The notes under the pieces: generated by a model
Told to the model about the DNA's origin: nothing
Database searches by the model: none
Seen by the model: the letters and a program-made list of their open reading frames with translations, nothing else
Assembly (NCBI GenBank): GCA_964605775.1
Contig: CAZSDU010000011.1
Location: 1 to 64,000, forward strand
DNA from: CAZSDU01 sp964605775
GTDB taxonomy: Bacteria > Bacteroidota > Bacteroidia > Bacteroidales > FEN-979
Length of the DNA stretch: 64,000 bases
Direction: 5' to 3'
Position numbers and translations under genes: made by a program
Shown here: in pieces, positions 7,513 through 14,861 of the stretch
How positions within the stretch are numbered: position 1 is the first letter of the stretch
How the letters are laid out: each line of letters opens with the position of its first letter

Positions 7513-9567
7513 ATGAAAAAAAAGGGCCTAGGCATCATTCTTATCATCGCCACAGGGATTGGCATGTTGTCTTGCGGACAGATAAAAAAAATACACAAAC
7601 ATATGGATCTGTATAACTATTCAGAGGCCTTATCAATTCTGAACAGATCGTGGCAAAAAGAGAACACCGATAAACAGGAGATCACTCTTCTGATGGCAGA
7701 ATGTTACTATAAACAAAACAATATCCAGCAAGCACAGGAATGGTATGAAAAGACCCTTGTATACGGGAATCCCGAACCGGTTACCCTGTTCCATTATGCA
7801 CAAATTTTACGTTCAAGTGGCAATTACCGGAAAGCAAAAGAGTACTTCTTAATCTATTATGAACGCGTCCCTGGTGACCAACGCGCAAATATCCTGGCAG
7901 GATATTGTGACAGTGTTCTTGTCTGGCAAGATATTCCTCCTGTATACGAGGTAAAAAATGTAGCCTCCCTGAATTCGGAACAGTCCGAATTTGGTCCCGT
8001 TTTTTATGAAAACCGGTTGTGCTTTACCTCCGATCGCATAATTTCGAAAAATAGCAGGGACAAATATGGCTGGACCGGGAACAGCTACCTGCGTCTGTTC
8101 TATGCCGAACCGATTGTTGCTGATGACTTTTATAACGAGTTTAAAGAGATTAGACTTGCGCCTGATCTGTTTAATCAAACGTATCATGACGGGCCTGCAT
8201 CCTTCAACCATAATTATTCCGACATGTATTTTAATCGTACTACCCTATTCAATGATCAAGGGAAAAAGGACCAGAACCGGATCAGGACCCACCTGTTGAA
8301 AATATACAGTACCGAACGGAATGAAACAAAATGGAGAAAGCCTGTCCCTTTTTTCCTCAATAATGACACCTGCTCCGTTGGCCACCCTTCGCTCTCTCTG
8401 GATGGCAACGTACTTTATTTTGTGTCAGATATGGAAGGCGGATATGGTGGCACAGATCTTTACCTGTGCCGTCGTGATGATTCCGGATGGAGTCATCCCG
8501 CCAACCTGGGTTCGGTAATCAATACATTCGGTAATGAAATGTTCCCGTTCGTCGCTGAAAACGGAGATCTCTATTTCGCATCCGACGGGCATCCCGGTTT
8601 TGGCGGACTCGATCTCTTCCTTACCCGTCAAATAGCCAATAATACGTGGTTACGACCCCAGAACCTGAACCAGCCAATCAATACATCCTTTGATGACTTC
8701 TCGCTTTGCATCGCAGGAAATAATAAAAATGGCGTGTTCAGCTCGAATCGACCGGGAGGACTGGGAGATGATGATCTTTACCTGTTCCGGAAGTTGGTTG
8801 AAGTTCCCCCGGAGCCAATGCTGATAGAAAATACCTACCTCACCGGGTTTGTGAAAGACAAGAGAACCCTTAATCCCATCAAGGAAGCCACTGTTTTCCT
8901 CCTTGATCAGGGAACAAACCGAGTTGTAATTTTAAAAACAGACGCCAATGGATTATACAAAACGCAGATTGACCCCGGAGTATCTTATACAGGCAAAGCC
9001 ATGCATCCCGGATATATCTCCGATTGTTATCTATTGACGCCCGACACGGGGAGTATAATCTATGAGCGGTTCGCCCCGCGAGATCTTCTTCTTGATAGGC
9101 TGCAGGAGAACCGGACGTTTGTCCTGGAAAATATTTATTACGATCTCGATAACTCGTACATACGCCCTGATGCCGAACAGGCACTGGATAAACTGGTTTC
9201 AATCATGAAGGAAAATCCGGTAAGTATCGAACTTGGTTCACATTGCGACTCCAGGGCAAGTGACTCCTATAACATGATATTATCGCAACACCGGGCCGAG
9301 TCAGCGATCCGGTATGTTGTTTCGAAAGGTGTTAACCCTGACCGGCTTACTGCAAAGGGTTATGGCGAGACGCAACTTGTTAATAAATGCAGGAATGATG
9401 TTCCATGCACCGAAGAGGAACATCAGATGAACCGGAGAACCGAATTCAAAGTGATCTCTCACTATGAAGATATAAAGAAAGAAGCATTCAATCCGTCCCA
9501 TTTCCTTGCAGGTGACAGTCTGGATGCAGGTTTGCTGCCAGACCGCTTTTTTGACATTTGCAGATAA
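7513..9567 (+). CDS. PorE-like lipoprotein: TPR, PD40 propeller, CarboxypepD, OmpA
   Basis: A 684-residue lipoprotein (lipobox L-S-C near residue 21). Domain order: TPR-like helices (about 25-140), a WD40-like PD40 beta-propeller (about 150-430, with repeated Y-F-x-S-D and G-G-x-D-L-Y/F blades), a CarboxypepD regulatory-like domain (about 440-520) and an OmpA peptidoglycan-binding domain (about 540-660: N-I-Y-Y-D-L-D, G-S-H-C-D-S-R, K-G-Y-G-E, M-N-R-R-T-E-F). This matches PorE of Porphyromonas gingivalis and SprF-partner lipoproteins. The start at 7492 would overlap porP and place seven extra residues before the lipoprotein signal, so 7513 is preferred. It likely tethers the PorP complex to peptidoglycan. 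Confidence 0.9.
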   Translation: MKKKGLGIILIIATGIGMLSCGQIKKIHKHMDLYNYSEALSILNRSWQKENTDKQEITLLMAECYYKQNNIQQAQEWYEKTLVYGNPEPVTLFHYAQILRSSGNYRKAKEYFLIYYERVPGDQRANILAGYCDSVLVWQDIPPVYEVKNVASLNSEQSEFGPVFYENRLCFTSDRIISKNSRDKYGWTGNSYLRLFYAEPIVADDFYNEFKEIRLAPDLFNQTYHDGPASFNHNYSDMYFNRTTLFNDQGKKDQNRIRTHLLKIYSTERNETKWRKPVPFFLNNDTCSVGHPSLSLDGNVLYFVSDMEGGYGGTDLYLCRRDDSGWSHPANLGSVINTFGNEMFPFVAENGDLYFASDGHPGFGGLDLFLTRQIANNTWLRPQNLNQPINTSFDDFSLCIAGNNKNGVFSSNRPGGLGDDDLYLFRKLVEVPPEPMLIENTYLTGFVKDKRTLNPIKEATVFLLDQGTNRVVILKTDANGLYKTQIDPGVSYTGKAMHPGYISDCYLLTPDTGSIIYERFAPRDLLLDRLQENRTFVLENIYYDLDNSYIRPDAEQALDKLVSIMKENPVSIELGSHCDSRASDSYNMILSQHRAESAIRYVVSKGVNPDRLTAKGYGETQLVNKCRNDVPCTEEEHQMNRRTEFKVISHYEDIKKEAFNPSHFLAGDSLDAGLLPDRFFDICR

Positions 9568-9580
9568 CAATGATTCGTGT

Positions 9581-9793
9581 GTGAATTGTTTTTCCAATGC
9601 GGTAATCCATGTCTTTCAGTTCATTCGCAACTTTACGATACCCATTCTCCAAAAATTCGGTTCCAAGGATTGTTTTTATTTCAACTTTCACGTGATCATT
9701 TGGAAGCATGAGCCGATCTCCCTAAAGTGTCTGCTTACTCGGTTTCCGACCACGCTTACCCTGGCGATTCTTGTTATAATAACTGCTATTAAA
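9581..9793 (-). pseudogene. Relic of an IS3-family (HTH_21/OrfB-like) transposase
   Basis: One minus-strand frame reads YYNKNRQGKRGRKPSKQTL, then a stop (9722-9724), then DHVKVEIKTIL and GYRKVANELKDMDYRIGK. The basic R-K-P-S segment and the G-Y-R-K-V-x-x-E-L-K-x-x-x-Y-x-I helix match the N-terminal region of IS3-group OrfB transposases. Similarity stops next to the 3' end of the PorE-like gene, and no DDE domain or terminal inverted repeat is visible. This is a truncated fragment with a nonsense mutation. Confidence 0.6.
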
Positions 9794-9814
9794 TAGTGTG
9801 GGGTGAGAATGGTT

Positions 9815-9885
9815 AAGTCTGAAATGCTAAGTCCGAACTGTGAAATGCGAAATCCATCGGACTTCAGACTTTATAGTTCGGACTT
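9815..9885. repeat. Interdigitated inverted word-repeat
   Basis: The 10-mer at 9829-9838 (AAGTCCGAAC) is perfectly inverted at 9876-9885. An 8-mer at 9815-9822 is inverted at 9864-9871, and 9829-9836 also pairs with 9857-9864. The pairs overlap rather than nest. The block lies 8 bp from the 3' end of tRNA-Leu. Confidence 0.8.
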
Positions 9886-9893
9886 GAACAGCG

Positions 9894-9977
9894 TACCCGG
9901 AGCCGGAATCGAACCGGCACGAGTGTTACCTCATTGGTTTTTGAGACCAACGCGTCTACCTATTCCGCCATCCGGGC
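9894..9977 (-). tRNA. tRNA-Leu (anticodon CAA)
   Basis: The minus strand folds as a type II tRNA. The acceptor GCCCGGA pairs with TCCGGGT (one G-U at the end), the discriminator is A, and CCA is not encoded. The D arm contains GGTAGACGCG. The anticodon stem TTGGT/ACCAA encloses loop CTCAAAA, giving anticodon CAA for UUG codons. The long variable arm GAGGTAACACTC and the T arm GCCGGTTCGATTCCGGC are typical of tRNA-Leu. It is 84 nt long. Confidence 0.96.
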
Positions 9978-9983
9978 GAAGAG

Positions 9984-10017
9984 AGTGTGGGTTTGGGTGT
10001 GGGTGTGGGTGTGAAAC
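9984..10017. repeat. GTGTGGG-type microsatellite
   Basis: An imperfect run of gtgtggg/tgtggg units sits just upstream of the 5' end of tRNA-Leu (in minus-strand sense). The copy number is likely to vary between strains. Confidence 0.75.
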
Positions 10018-10078
10018 ATTTTGCAAAGTTAGTAATTCCTTCAAACCAAAAAAACATTATAAATTACGAATGCAACTT

Positions 10079-10149
10079 CCACATTCTCAACTCATCCCTC
10101 CTCATTCCTTATTCTTAATTCCTAATTCTCTTGCGCATCCCCTAATTAT
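10079..10149. repeat. Degenerate word-repeat (TTAATTCCTAATTC family)
   Basis: On the minus strand this reads as strings of near-identical words: GAATTAGG, GAATTAAG, AATAAGGAATGAGG. Similar words occur at 22427-22475 and 59996-60030. Together with the tRNA and the other repeats it fills the 9568-10185 gap up to the prs promoter. Confidence 0.55.
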
Positions 10150-10161
10150 GATTTATCTTTG
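10131..10161 (+). promoter_or_regulatory. Bacteroidota promoter for prs
   Basis: TTG at 10131-10133, a 20-bp spacer and TATCTTTG at 10154-10161 match the TTG-N19/20-TAnnTTTG consensus. The expected start of transcription is about 18 nt before the prs ATG at 10186. This supports the ATG over an upstream in-frame TTG that falls inside the -7 box. Confidence 0.8.
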
Positions 10162-10185
10162 ACCTCCAATAAATTCCCTCCTCTT

Positions 10186-11118
10186 ATGGCAGCAAAAGTG
10201 AATATCTTTTCAGGTCAGGCTACCACCTACCTGGCTGAGAAAATTGCACTAAGTTATGGAGCCGAACTGGGAAAAGTCACCGTCGTGAAATTTGCCGATG
10301 GTGAATTCCAGCCCTCCTATGATGATAACATACGGGGTACCGATGTTTTCCTGGTGCAAAGCACTTATGCTCCATCCGATAACCTCATGGAACTTCTGAT
10401 GCTTATCGATGCGGCACGTCGTGCTTCAGCCCGTTCGATTGTCGCTGTTATCCCCTATTTTGGCTATGCCCGCCAGGACCGCAAAGACAAACCCCGTGTT
10501 TCCATTGCTTCCAAACTTGTTGCCAATCTCCTTTCCGCGGCAGGCGTTAACCGTATCATTGCCCTCGACTTACATGCCGACCAAATTCAAGGATTTTTTG
10601 ATGTCCCCGTAGACCATCTCTTTGCCTCTTCCGTTTTCATTCCCTACCTCAAATCCCTTCATCTTCCCGAATTGATTTTTGCCTCCCCTGACACCGGAGG
10701 AACCCGAAGGGCGGGATCTTATGCCAAAGCATTCCATACCAACTTCGTGATCTGCTATAAACACCGCTCTAAGCCCAATGAGGTAGAGAAAATGGCACTG
10801 GTCGGAGATGTAAAAGGTAAAAATGTCATCCTCCTTGATGATATCGTTGATACCGGTGGAACCCTGTGCAAAGCCGCTGAAATCATTATGGGAAATGGAG
10901 CCGAATCTGTCAGAGCCATGGTTACCCACCCCTTGTTATCGGGTCATAGCAACGAAAATATTGAAAAATCAAAACTCACTGAATTGATCGTGACCGACAC
11001 CATCCCCCTCCATTGTGAAAGCCCGAAGATCAAAGTCCTCAGTACCGCCGACCTCTTTGCAGAAGTGATCCGGCGCTTAAGGAAAAAGGAGTCAATCTCC
11101 TCTCTTTTCAAACAATAA
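10186..11118 (+). CDS. prs: Ribose-phosphate pyrophosphokinase
   Basis: A 310-residue cytosolic enzyme that makes PRPP from ribose 5-phosphate and ATP for purine, pyrimidine, histidine and NAD synthesis. Visible motifs: F-A-D-G-E near residue 35, the flexible-loop region YFGYARQDRK, the metal/ATP site ALDLHADQIQGFF (about residue 125) and the PRPP-binding loop LLDDIVDTGGTL (about residue 215). Length and order fit class I enzymes. The start at 10186 (MAAKVNIFSG) fits the promoter position and the family N-terminus. rplY and pth follow on the same strand, but rplY has its own -7 element. Confidence 0.96.
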   Translation: MAAKVNIFSGQATTYLAEKIALSYGAELGKVTVVKFADGEFQPSYDDNIRGTDVFLVQSTYAPSDNLMELLMLIDAARRASARSIVAVIPYFGYARQDRKDKPRVSIASKLVANLLSAAGVNRIIALDLHADQIQGFFDVPVDHLFASSVFIPYLKSLHLPELIFASPDTGGTRRAGSYAKAFHTNFVICYKHRSKPNEVEKMALVGDVKGKNVILLDDIVDTGGTLCKAAEIIMGNGAESVRAMVTHPLLSGHSNENIEKSKLTELIVTDTIPLHCESPKIKVLSTADLFAEVIRRLRKKESISSLFKQ

Positions 11119-11130
11119 AGAAATTTTTTC

Positions 11131-11138
11131 TATCTTTG
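11131..11138 (+). promoter_or_regulatory. -7 element upstream of rplY
   Basis: TATCTTTG matches TAnnTTTG. No clear TTG lies 19-20 bp upstream. Transcription from here would give a leader of about 125 nt containing the 11159-11240 hairpin. Confidence 0.6.
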
Positions 11139-11158
11139 CAGCCCGAAAAAAGCTAGCG

Positions 11159-11240
11159 AGCTGGTAAGTTCGTGAGTTGGCGAGTAGAAATTAATAGAAC
11201 TTTTAACTCACCAGTTCACCAACTCACAAACTCACCAGCT
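11159..11240 (+). repeat. Long imperfect hairpin in the rplY leader
   Basis: The arm at 11159-11185 (AGCTGGTaAGTTcGTGAGTTGG...) pairs with 11205-11240 over about 25 bp with a few mismatches and one repeated GGTGAGTT unit. The loop is A/T-rich. It lies between the rplY -7 element and its start, so it would be transcribed. Confidence 0.7.
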
Positions 11241-11271
11241 AAATTGAATTATTAACCTAAATAAAAAAACT

Positions 11272-11901
11272 ATGAAATCGGTATCATTGAGCGGTTCTCT
11301 TCGCGGGAACGTAGGGAAAAAAGATGCCAAGAAACAGCGCCGTGAAGGCAATGTACCTTGCGTAATGTATGGCGGTAAAGATCAAATTCACTTTGCGGCC
11401 AGCGAAAAAATCCTGAGCAAACTCCTGCATACTCCGGAAGCTCATATTATTAAATTAACTGTTGACGGTAAGGAATACGACACCATCATGCAGGATGTTC
11501 AGTATCATCCGGTAACCGACCGTCTCCTTCATGTTGATCTGTTGCAGATCCTCCCCGGAAAACCGGTGACCATTGCTGTCCCCGTGAAACTCAGCGGCAC
11601 TGCCCCTGGCGTTCTTCGTGGCGGCAAACTCATTAAAAAATTGCGTAAACTAAAGATCAGCGCTTTGTCGGAGAACCTTCCGGATGATATGACGGTAAGC
11701 ATCGAAGGACTGGAAATCGGAGATTCCGTGAAAGTTTCCCAGTTAACCCTGGAAAATGTTACCTTCCTGGATGCCCCTTCAACGGTGATCGTTGGTGTTC
11801 GCACTGCACGAGCCGTGGTAGAAGAAGTTGCCCCGGGTGCTGAAGGCGCTGCTCCTGAAGGCACTGCCGCTGAAGGAGAAAAGAAAGAAGAAGGAAAATA
11901 A
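11272..11901 (+). CDS. rplY: 50S ribosomal protein L25 (CTC/TL5 type)
   Basis: A 209-residue long-form L25 that binds 5S rRNA. The N-terminal L25 domain (about 1-95) carries V-S-L-S-G-S-L-R-G-N-V-G-K-K-D-A-K-K-Q-R-R-E-G-N-V-P and the 5S-binding strand Q-Y-H-P-V-T-D-R-L-L-H-V-D-L. A TL5-type beta-barrel C-terminal domain follows (about 96-180: G-T-A-P-G-V-L-R-G-G). The tail is Ala/Glu/Lys-rich and low-complexity, as often seen in this phylum. The peptidyl-tRNA hydrolase gene follows after 3 nt, the common rplY-pth pairing. Confidence 0.96.
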   Translation: MKSVSLSGSLRGNVGKKDAKKQRREGNVPCVMYGGKDQIHFAASEKILSKLLHTPEAHIIKLTVDGKEYDTIMQDVQYHPVTDRLLHVDLLQILPGKPVTIAVPVKLSGTAPGVLRGGKLIKKLRKLKISALSENLPDDMTVSIEGLEIGDSVKVSQLTLENVTFLDAPSTVIVGVRTARAVVEEVAPGAEGAAPEGTAAEGEKKEEGK

Positions 11902-11904
11902 TCC

Positions 11905-12474
11905 TTGAAATACCTTATTGTCGGACTCGGCAACATCGGTGACGAGTATTCGAATACACGCCACAACATCGGCTTTATTGCTGCCGATGCTGTGGCGTTT
12001 TCATTGAAATCCTCCTTTACTCCCGACCGTTATGCCTCGGTCGCCCGGATGTCGCTGAAAGGGCGTCAACTCGTGGTGATCAAACCAACGACTTATATGA
12101 ACCTAAGCGGAAAAGCCGTGCGTTACTGGATGCAAAGAGAAGACATTCCCAAAGAAAACATCCTGGTGATCGTAGATGATCTTGCCCTCCCGTTGGGAAG
12201 CCTTCGCTTACGTGCCAAGGGCAGTGATGGCGGGCACAACGGCCTGATCAGCATCATCGAGACCATACAGACTAATGATTTCGCGCGCCTTCGTATCGGT
12301 ATCGGCAACGACTTTGCCAAAGGTTACCAGGTGGACTATGTTCTCGGAAGATGGACACAGGAAGAAGAGAAAGTATTGCTCCCCCGTATAGAAATGACGG
12401 TTGACCTGGTGAAAAACTTCGTGCTCATCGGTATCGAACGAACCATGAATGTGTTTAATACGAAGGGGAAATAG
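11905..12474 (+). CDS. pth: Peptidyl-tRNA hydrolase
   Basis: A 189-residue cytosolic esterase that releases peptides from prematurely dropped peptidyl-tRNA. The core motifs are visible: G-L-G-N near residue 8, catalytic His in TRHNIGF (about residue 20), P-T-T-Y-M-N-L-S-G, V-D-D-L-A-L-P-L-G and G-S-D-G-G-H-N-G-L. The best start is TTG at 11905, because the family N-terminus (K-Y-L-I-V-G-L-G-N) begins immediately and no ATG lies nearby. It sits 3 nt behind rplY, so translational coupling is likely. Confidence 0.95.
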   Translation: MKYLIVGLGNIGDEYSNTRHNIGFIAADAVAFSLKSSFTPDRYASVARMSLKGRQLVVIKPTTYMNLSGKAVRYWMQREDIPKENILVIVDDLALPLGSLRLRAKGSDGGHNGLISIIETIQTNDFARLRIGIGNDFAKGYQVDYVLGRWTQEEEKVLLPRIEMTVDLVKNFVLIGIERTMNVFNTKGK

Positions 12475-12505
12475 ATCAAGTGGGAATAAAGGAACAGGGT
12501 GATCT

Positions 12506-13294
12506 TCAGACCCACCCCATCAGCCAGTAATAAATGATGGCAAACCATTCCCTGATCACCAGCAATTCATATTTCATCTGCGACCAGAACTGGTAGCGAA
12601 GGGTGATGTTTTCCCCGGCATCAGGTATGAATTTCCGGCCTCCGAGTTTCCTTGAATTAAAGCTGATATCTGATTCTATGGCCTGTTCAAAAGCAGCTAG
12701 CCCATCCACTTTAATAAATCCAGCTTTTTTAAAAGTTTTCACGGCACGGTAAAGATGCTCAGGGGAAGTCACAATTAAAATGGACGATTTGCGATTTACG
12801 GTTGTTGATTGAATTGGTGATTGTTGATTGATAATGTTCGTCAGATATTGTGATGTTGAATCCGTCAATCCCAAATCGTCAATCGTCATTAGTTTCTGAA
12901 TATTTATTGCTTGTGCACGGGTATTTGTGCCAGTGTTTTCCAGCATGATCCTTTCCGGGGCTATCCCGCGCAGGATCAACTCTTTTTTCATCAGTTGAAT
13001 TGAACTCAGACTGTCCCGGATATCTCCCGGCAGGGCCACAATGATTTTCGAAGGCATGAAATAATTTCCGGCAATGGCCGCGTAATAACAACGAATCAGT
13101 CCGGACTCACTGGGCATTCCGCCTCCACCCATCAGCACGATATAATCGGGAGGACGGTGAATGCCACAATACTTTGTCCCCAGTCCGTACCATATCCAGA
13201 AAGGGGCTGATGTGAAAGCCAGTATGATCATCAGCATGGCTATCGCCCCGGTGGAGAGAAGCCAGATTTTAAGTATTTTCCAAAGTCTTTTCAC
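12506..13294 (-). CDS. YdcF/SanA-like DUF218 membrane protein with an in-frame insertion
   Basis: A 262-residue protein with one N-terminal membrane helix (about 10-30) and a DUF218 domain facing the periplasm. Visible features are V-L-M-G-G-G-G with S-E-S-G-L-x-R, P-E-R-I-M-L-E-N-x-x-x-N-T-R-A-Q-A, and I-L-I-V-T-S-P-E-H-L-Y-R-A. DUF218 proteins are linked to envelope polysaccharide and cell-wall functions. About 33 residues (139-171) between the N-T-R-A-Q-A helix and the I-V-T-S strand are Ser/Thr/Gln/Asn-rich and encoded by a palindromic DNA element (12784-12879). Relatives have only a short loop there. The start overlaps the glyS stop by 4 nt, so the two are co-transcribed. Confidence 0.85.
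   Translation of the reverse strand: MKRLWKILKIWLLSTGAIAMLMIILAFTSAPFWIWYGLGTKYCGIHRPPDYIVLMGGGGMPSESGLIRCYYAAIAGNYFMPSKIIVALPGDIRDSLSSIQLMKKELILRGIAPERIMLENTGTNTRAQAINIQKLMTIDDLGLTDSTSQYLTNIINQQSPIQSTTVNRKSSILIVTSPEHLYRAVKTFKKAGFIKVDGLAAFEQAIESDISFNSRKLGGRKFIPDAGENITLRYQFWSQMKYELLVIREWFAIIYYWLMGWV
12784..12879. repeat. In-frame palindromic element inside the DUF218 gene
   Basis: The arm 12784-12801 (ACGATTTGCGATTTACGG) and the inverted arm 12862-12879 agree at 16 of 18 positions. They enclose about 60 bp of gattgttgattg-type words. The 96-bp unit is exactly 32 codons, keeps the frame open and falls in a loop of the host protein. Confidence 0.75.
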
Positions 13295-14814
13295 TTTTTC
13301 GCCAACTTATCCTTTACTATCCCTTCAATGTCTGCAATGGAAACCCTTTCCTGACACATCGTATCGCGATCGCGCAGGGTCACGGTATCATCCTGCATTG
13401 TCTGGTGATCGACAGTAATACAATAAGGTGTCCCGATGGCATCCATGCGGCGGTATCGGCGGCCAATGGTGTCTTTTTCTTCATAGAAACAACGAAAACC
13501 GTATCTGGTCTTGTTCATGATTTCCCTTGCTTTTTCAGGCAATCCGTCTTTCTTTATCAACGGTAAAATGGCCAGTTTAATGGGCGCCAGCTTTGGCGGA
13601 ATACCCAGAACCACACGTTCACTTCCGTCTTCGAGTTTTTCTTCCCGAAATGCATCACTCAGAATGGCCAGGAAGGTACGGTCGAGACCTATGGAAGTTT
13701 CCACAACATAGGGGGTGTAACCCTCATTGTTTTCCGTGTCAAAGTACTGGATCTTGCGCCCCGAATGCGTCTGGTGGGCACTCAGGTCGAAATCGGTGCG
13801 ACTGTGAATACCTTCCAGTTCCTTAAATCCAATCGGGAAATCGAATTCAATATCGGCAGCAGCATTGGCATAATGCGCCAGCTTATCATGGTTATGAAAG
13901 CGGTATTTTGATGCGGGTATGCCCAGGGAAAGATGCCATTTCATGCGTTCTTCCTTCCAGTATTCATACCATCGAAGTTCTTCTCCCGGTTTAACAAAAA
14001 ACTGCATTTCCATCTGTTCGAATTCCCTCATGCGGAAAAGGAACTGACGTGCCACGATTTCATTGCGGAAGGCCTTCCCGATTTGGGCGATCCCAAAGGG
14101 AATCTTCATACGGGCTGATTTCTGAACATTCAAAAAGTTGACAAAGATGCCCTGTGCTGTTTCCGGTCTGAGAAAAATCTCATTGGAATCTTCATTCACC
14201 GATCCCATCTGGGTTGAAAACATCAGGTTGAACTGACGCACATCGGTCCAGTTTTTTGTCCCTGAAACCGGACAAACGATACCAGCGTCTTCGATCACAG
14301 CCCTGACTTCATCCAAATTATTGCGTTCCAATGCGGAAAAAAAACGAGTTTTCACTATATCTTTTTTTTCCTGGTATTCTTTTACCCTGGGGTTGGTTTC
14401 CCTGTACATCTTTTCGTTGAAGCTTTCTCCAAAACGCAAGCGGGCTTTTTCAACTTCTTTCTGAATCTTGTCTTCTATTTTTTGAATGTGATCTTCGATC
14501 AGGACATCTGCACGGTAACGTTTTTTTGAGTCTTTGTTATCGATCATGGGATCATTAAACGCATCCACATGCCCTGAAGCCTTCCACACAGTCGGATGCA
14601 TAAAAATAGCGGAATCGAGTCCGACGATGTTTTCATGAAAACGGGTCATCGAATTCCACCAGTATTCTTTAATGTTGTTTTTTAATTCAACCCCAAAGGG
14701 ACCGTAATCATAAACCGCGCTTAATCCGTCATAAATTTCACTTGAAGGAAATACAAATCCGTATTCCTTTGCATGGGAAATGATTTTTTTAAAAAGCTCT
14801 TCGTTGGAGGCCAT
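13291..14814 (-). CDS. glyS: Glycine--tRNA ligase (single-chain alpha2 type)
   Basis: A 507-residue class II aminoacyl-tRNA synthetase charging tRNA-Gly. The N-terminus gives the family pattern S-H-A-K-E-Y-G-F-V-F-P-S-S-E-I-Y-D-G-L and Y-D-Y-G-P-x-G. R-P-E-T-A-Q-G-I-F-V-N-F and F-R-x-E form the motif 2 region, and G-L-D-R-T-F-L-A motif 3. The C-terminal anticodon-binding domain starts near L-A-P-I-K. An upstream ATG at 14865 would add 17 residues, but these overlap the FISUMP stop and a TATCTTCG promoter-like element (14835-14842), so MASNEEL at 14814 is the better start. The DUF218 gene overlaps its end. Confidence 0.95.
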   Translation of the reverse strand: MASNEELFKKIISHAKEYGFVFPSSEIYDGLSAVYDYGPFGVELKNNIKEYWWNSMTRFHENIVGLDSAIFMHPTVWKASGHVDAFNDPMIDNKDSKKRYRADVLIEDHIQKIEDKIQKEVEKARLRFGESFNEKMYRETNPRVKEYQEKKDIVKTRFFSALERNNLDEVRAVIEDAGIVCPVSGTKNWTDVRQFNLMFSTQMGSVNEDSNEIFLRPETAQGIFVNFLNVQKSARMKIPFGIAQIGKAFRNEIVARQFLFRMREFEQMEMQFFVKPGEELRWYEYWKEERMKWHLSLGIPASKYRFHNHDKLAHYANAAADIEFDFPIGFKELEGIHSRTDFDLSAHQTHSGRKIQYFDTENNEGYTPYVVETSIGLDRTFLAILSDAFREEKLEDGSERVVLGIPPKLAPIKLAILPLIKKDGLPEKAREIMNKTRYGFRCFYEEKDTIGRRYRRMDAIGTPYCITVDHQTMQDDTVTLRDRDTMCQERVSIADIEGIVKDKLAKK

Positions 14815-14861
14815 CGTAAGGGTATTTTGGGCTGCGAAGATAAGAAATTTGCTCCTTAGGT

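Noticed and set aside
9803..10162. A 119-codon plus-strand frame spanning the tRNA region
   Set aside because: It translates the antisense of tRNA-Leu and low-complexity repeats, including the familiar G-A-G-I-E-P-A-R artefact. It is not a gene.
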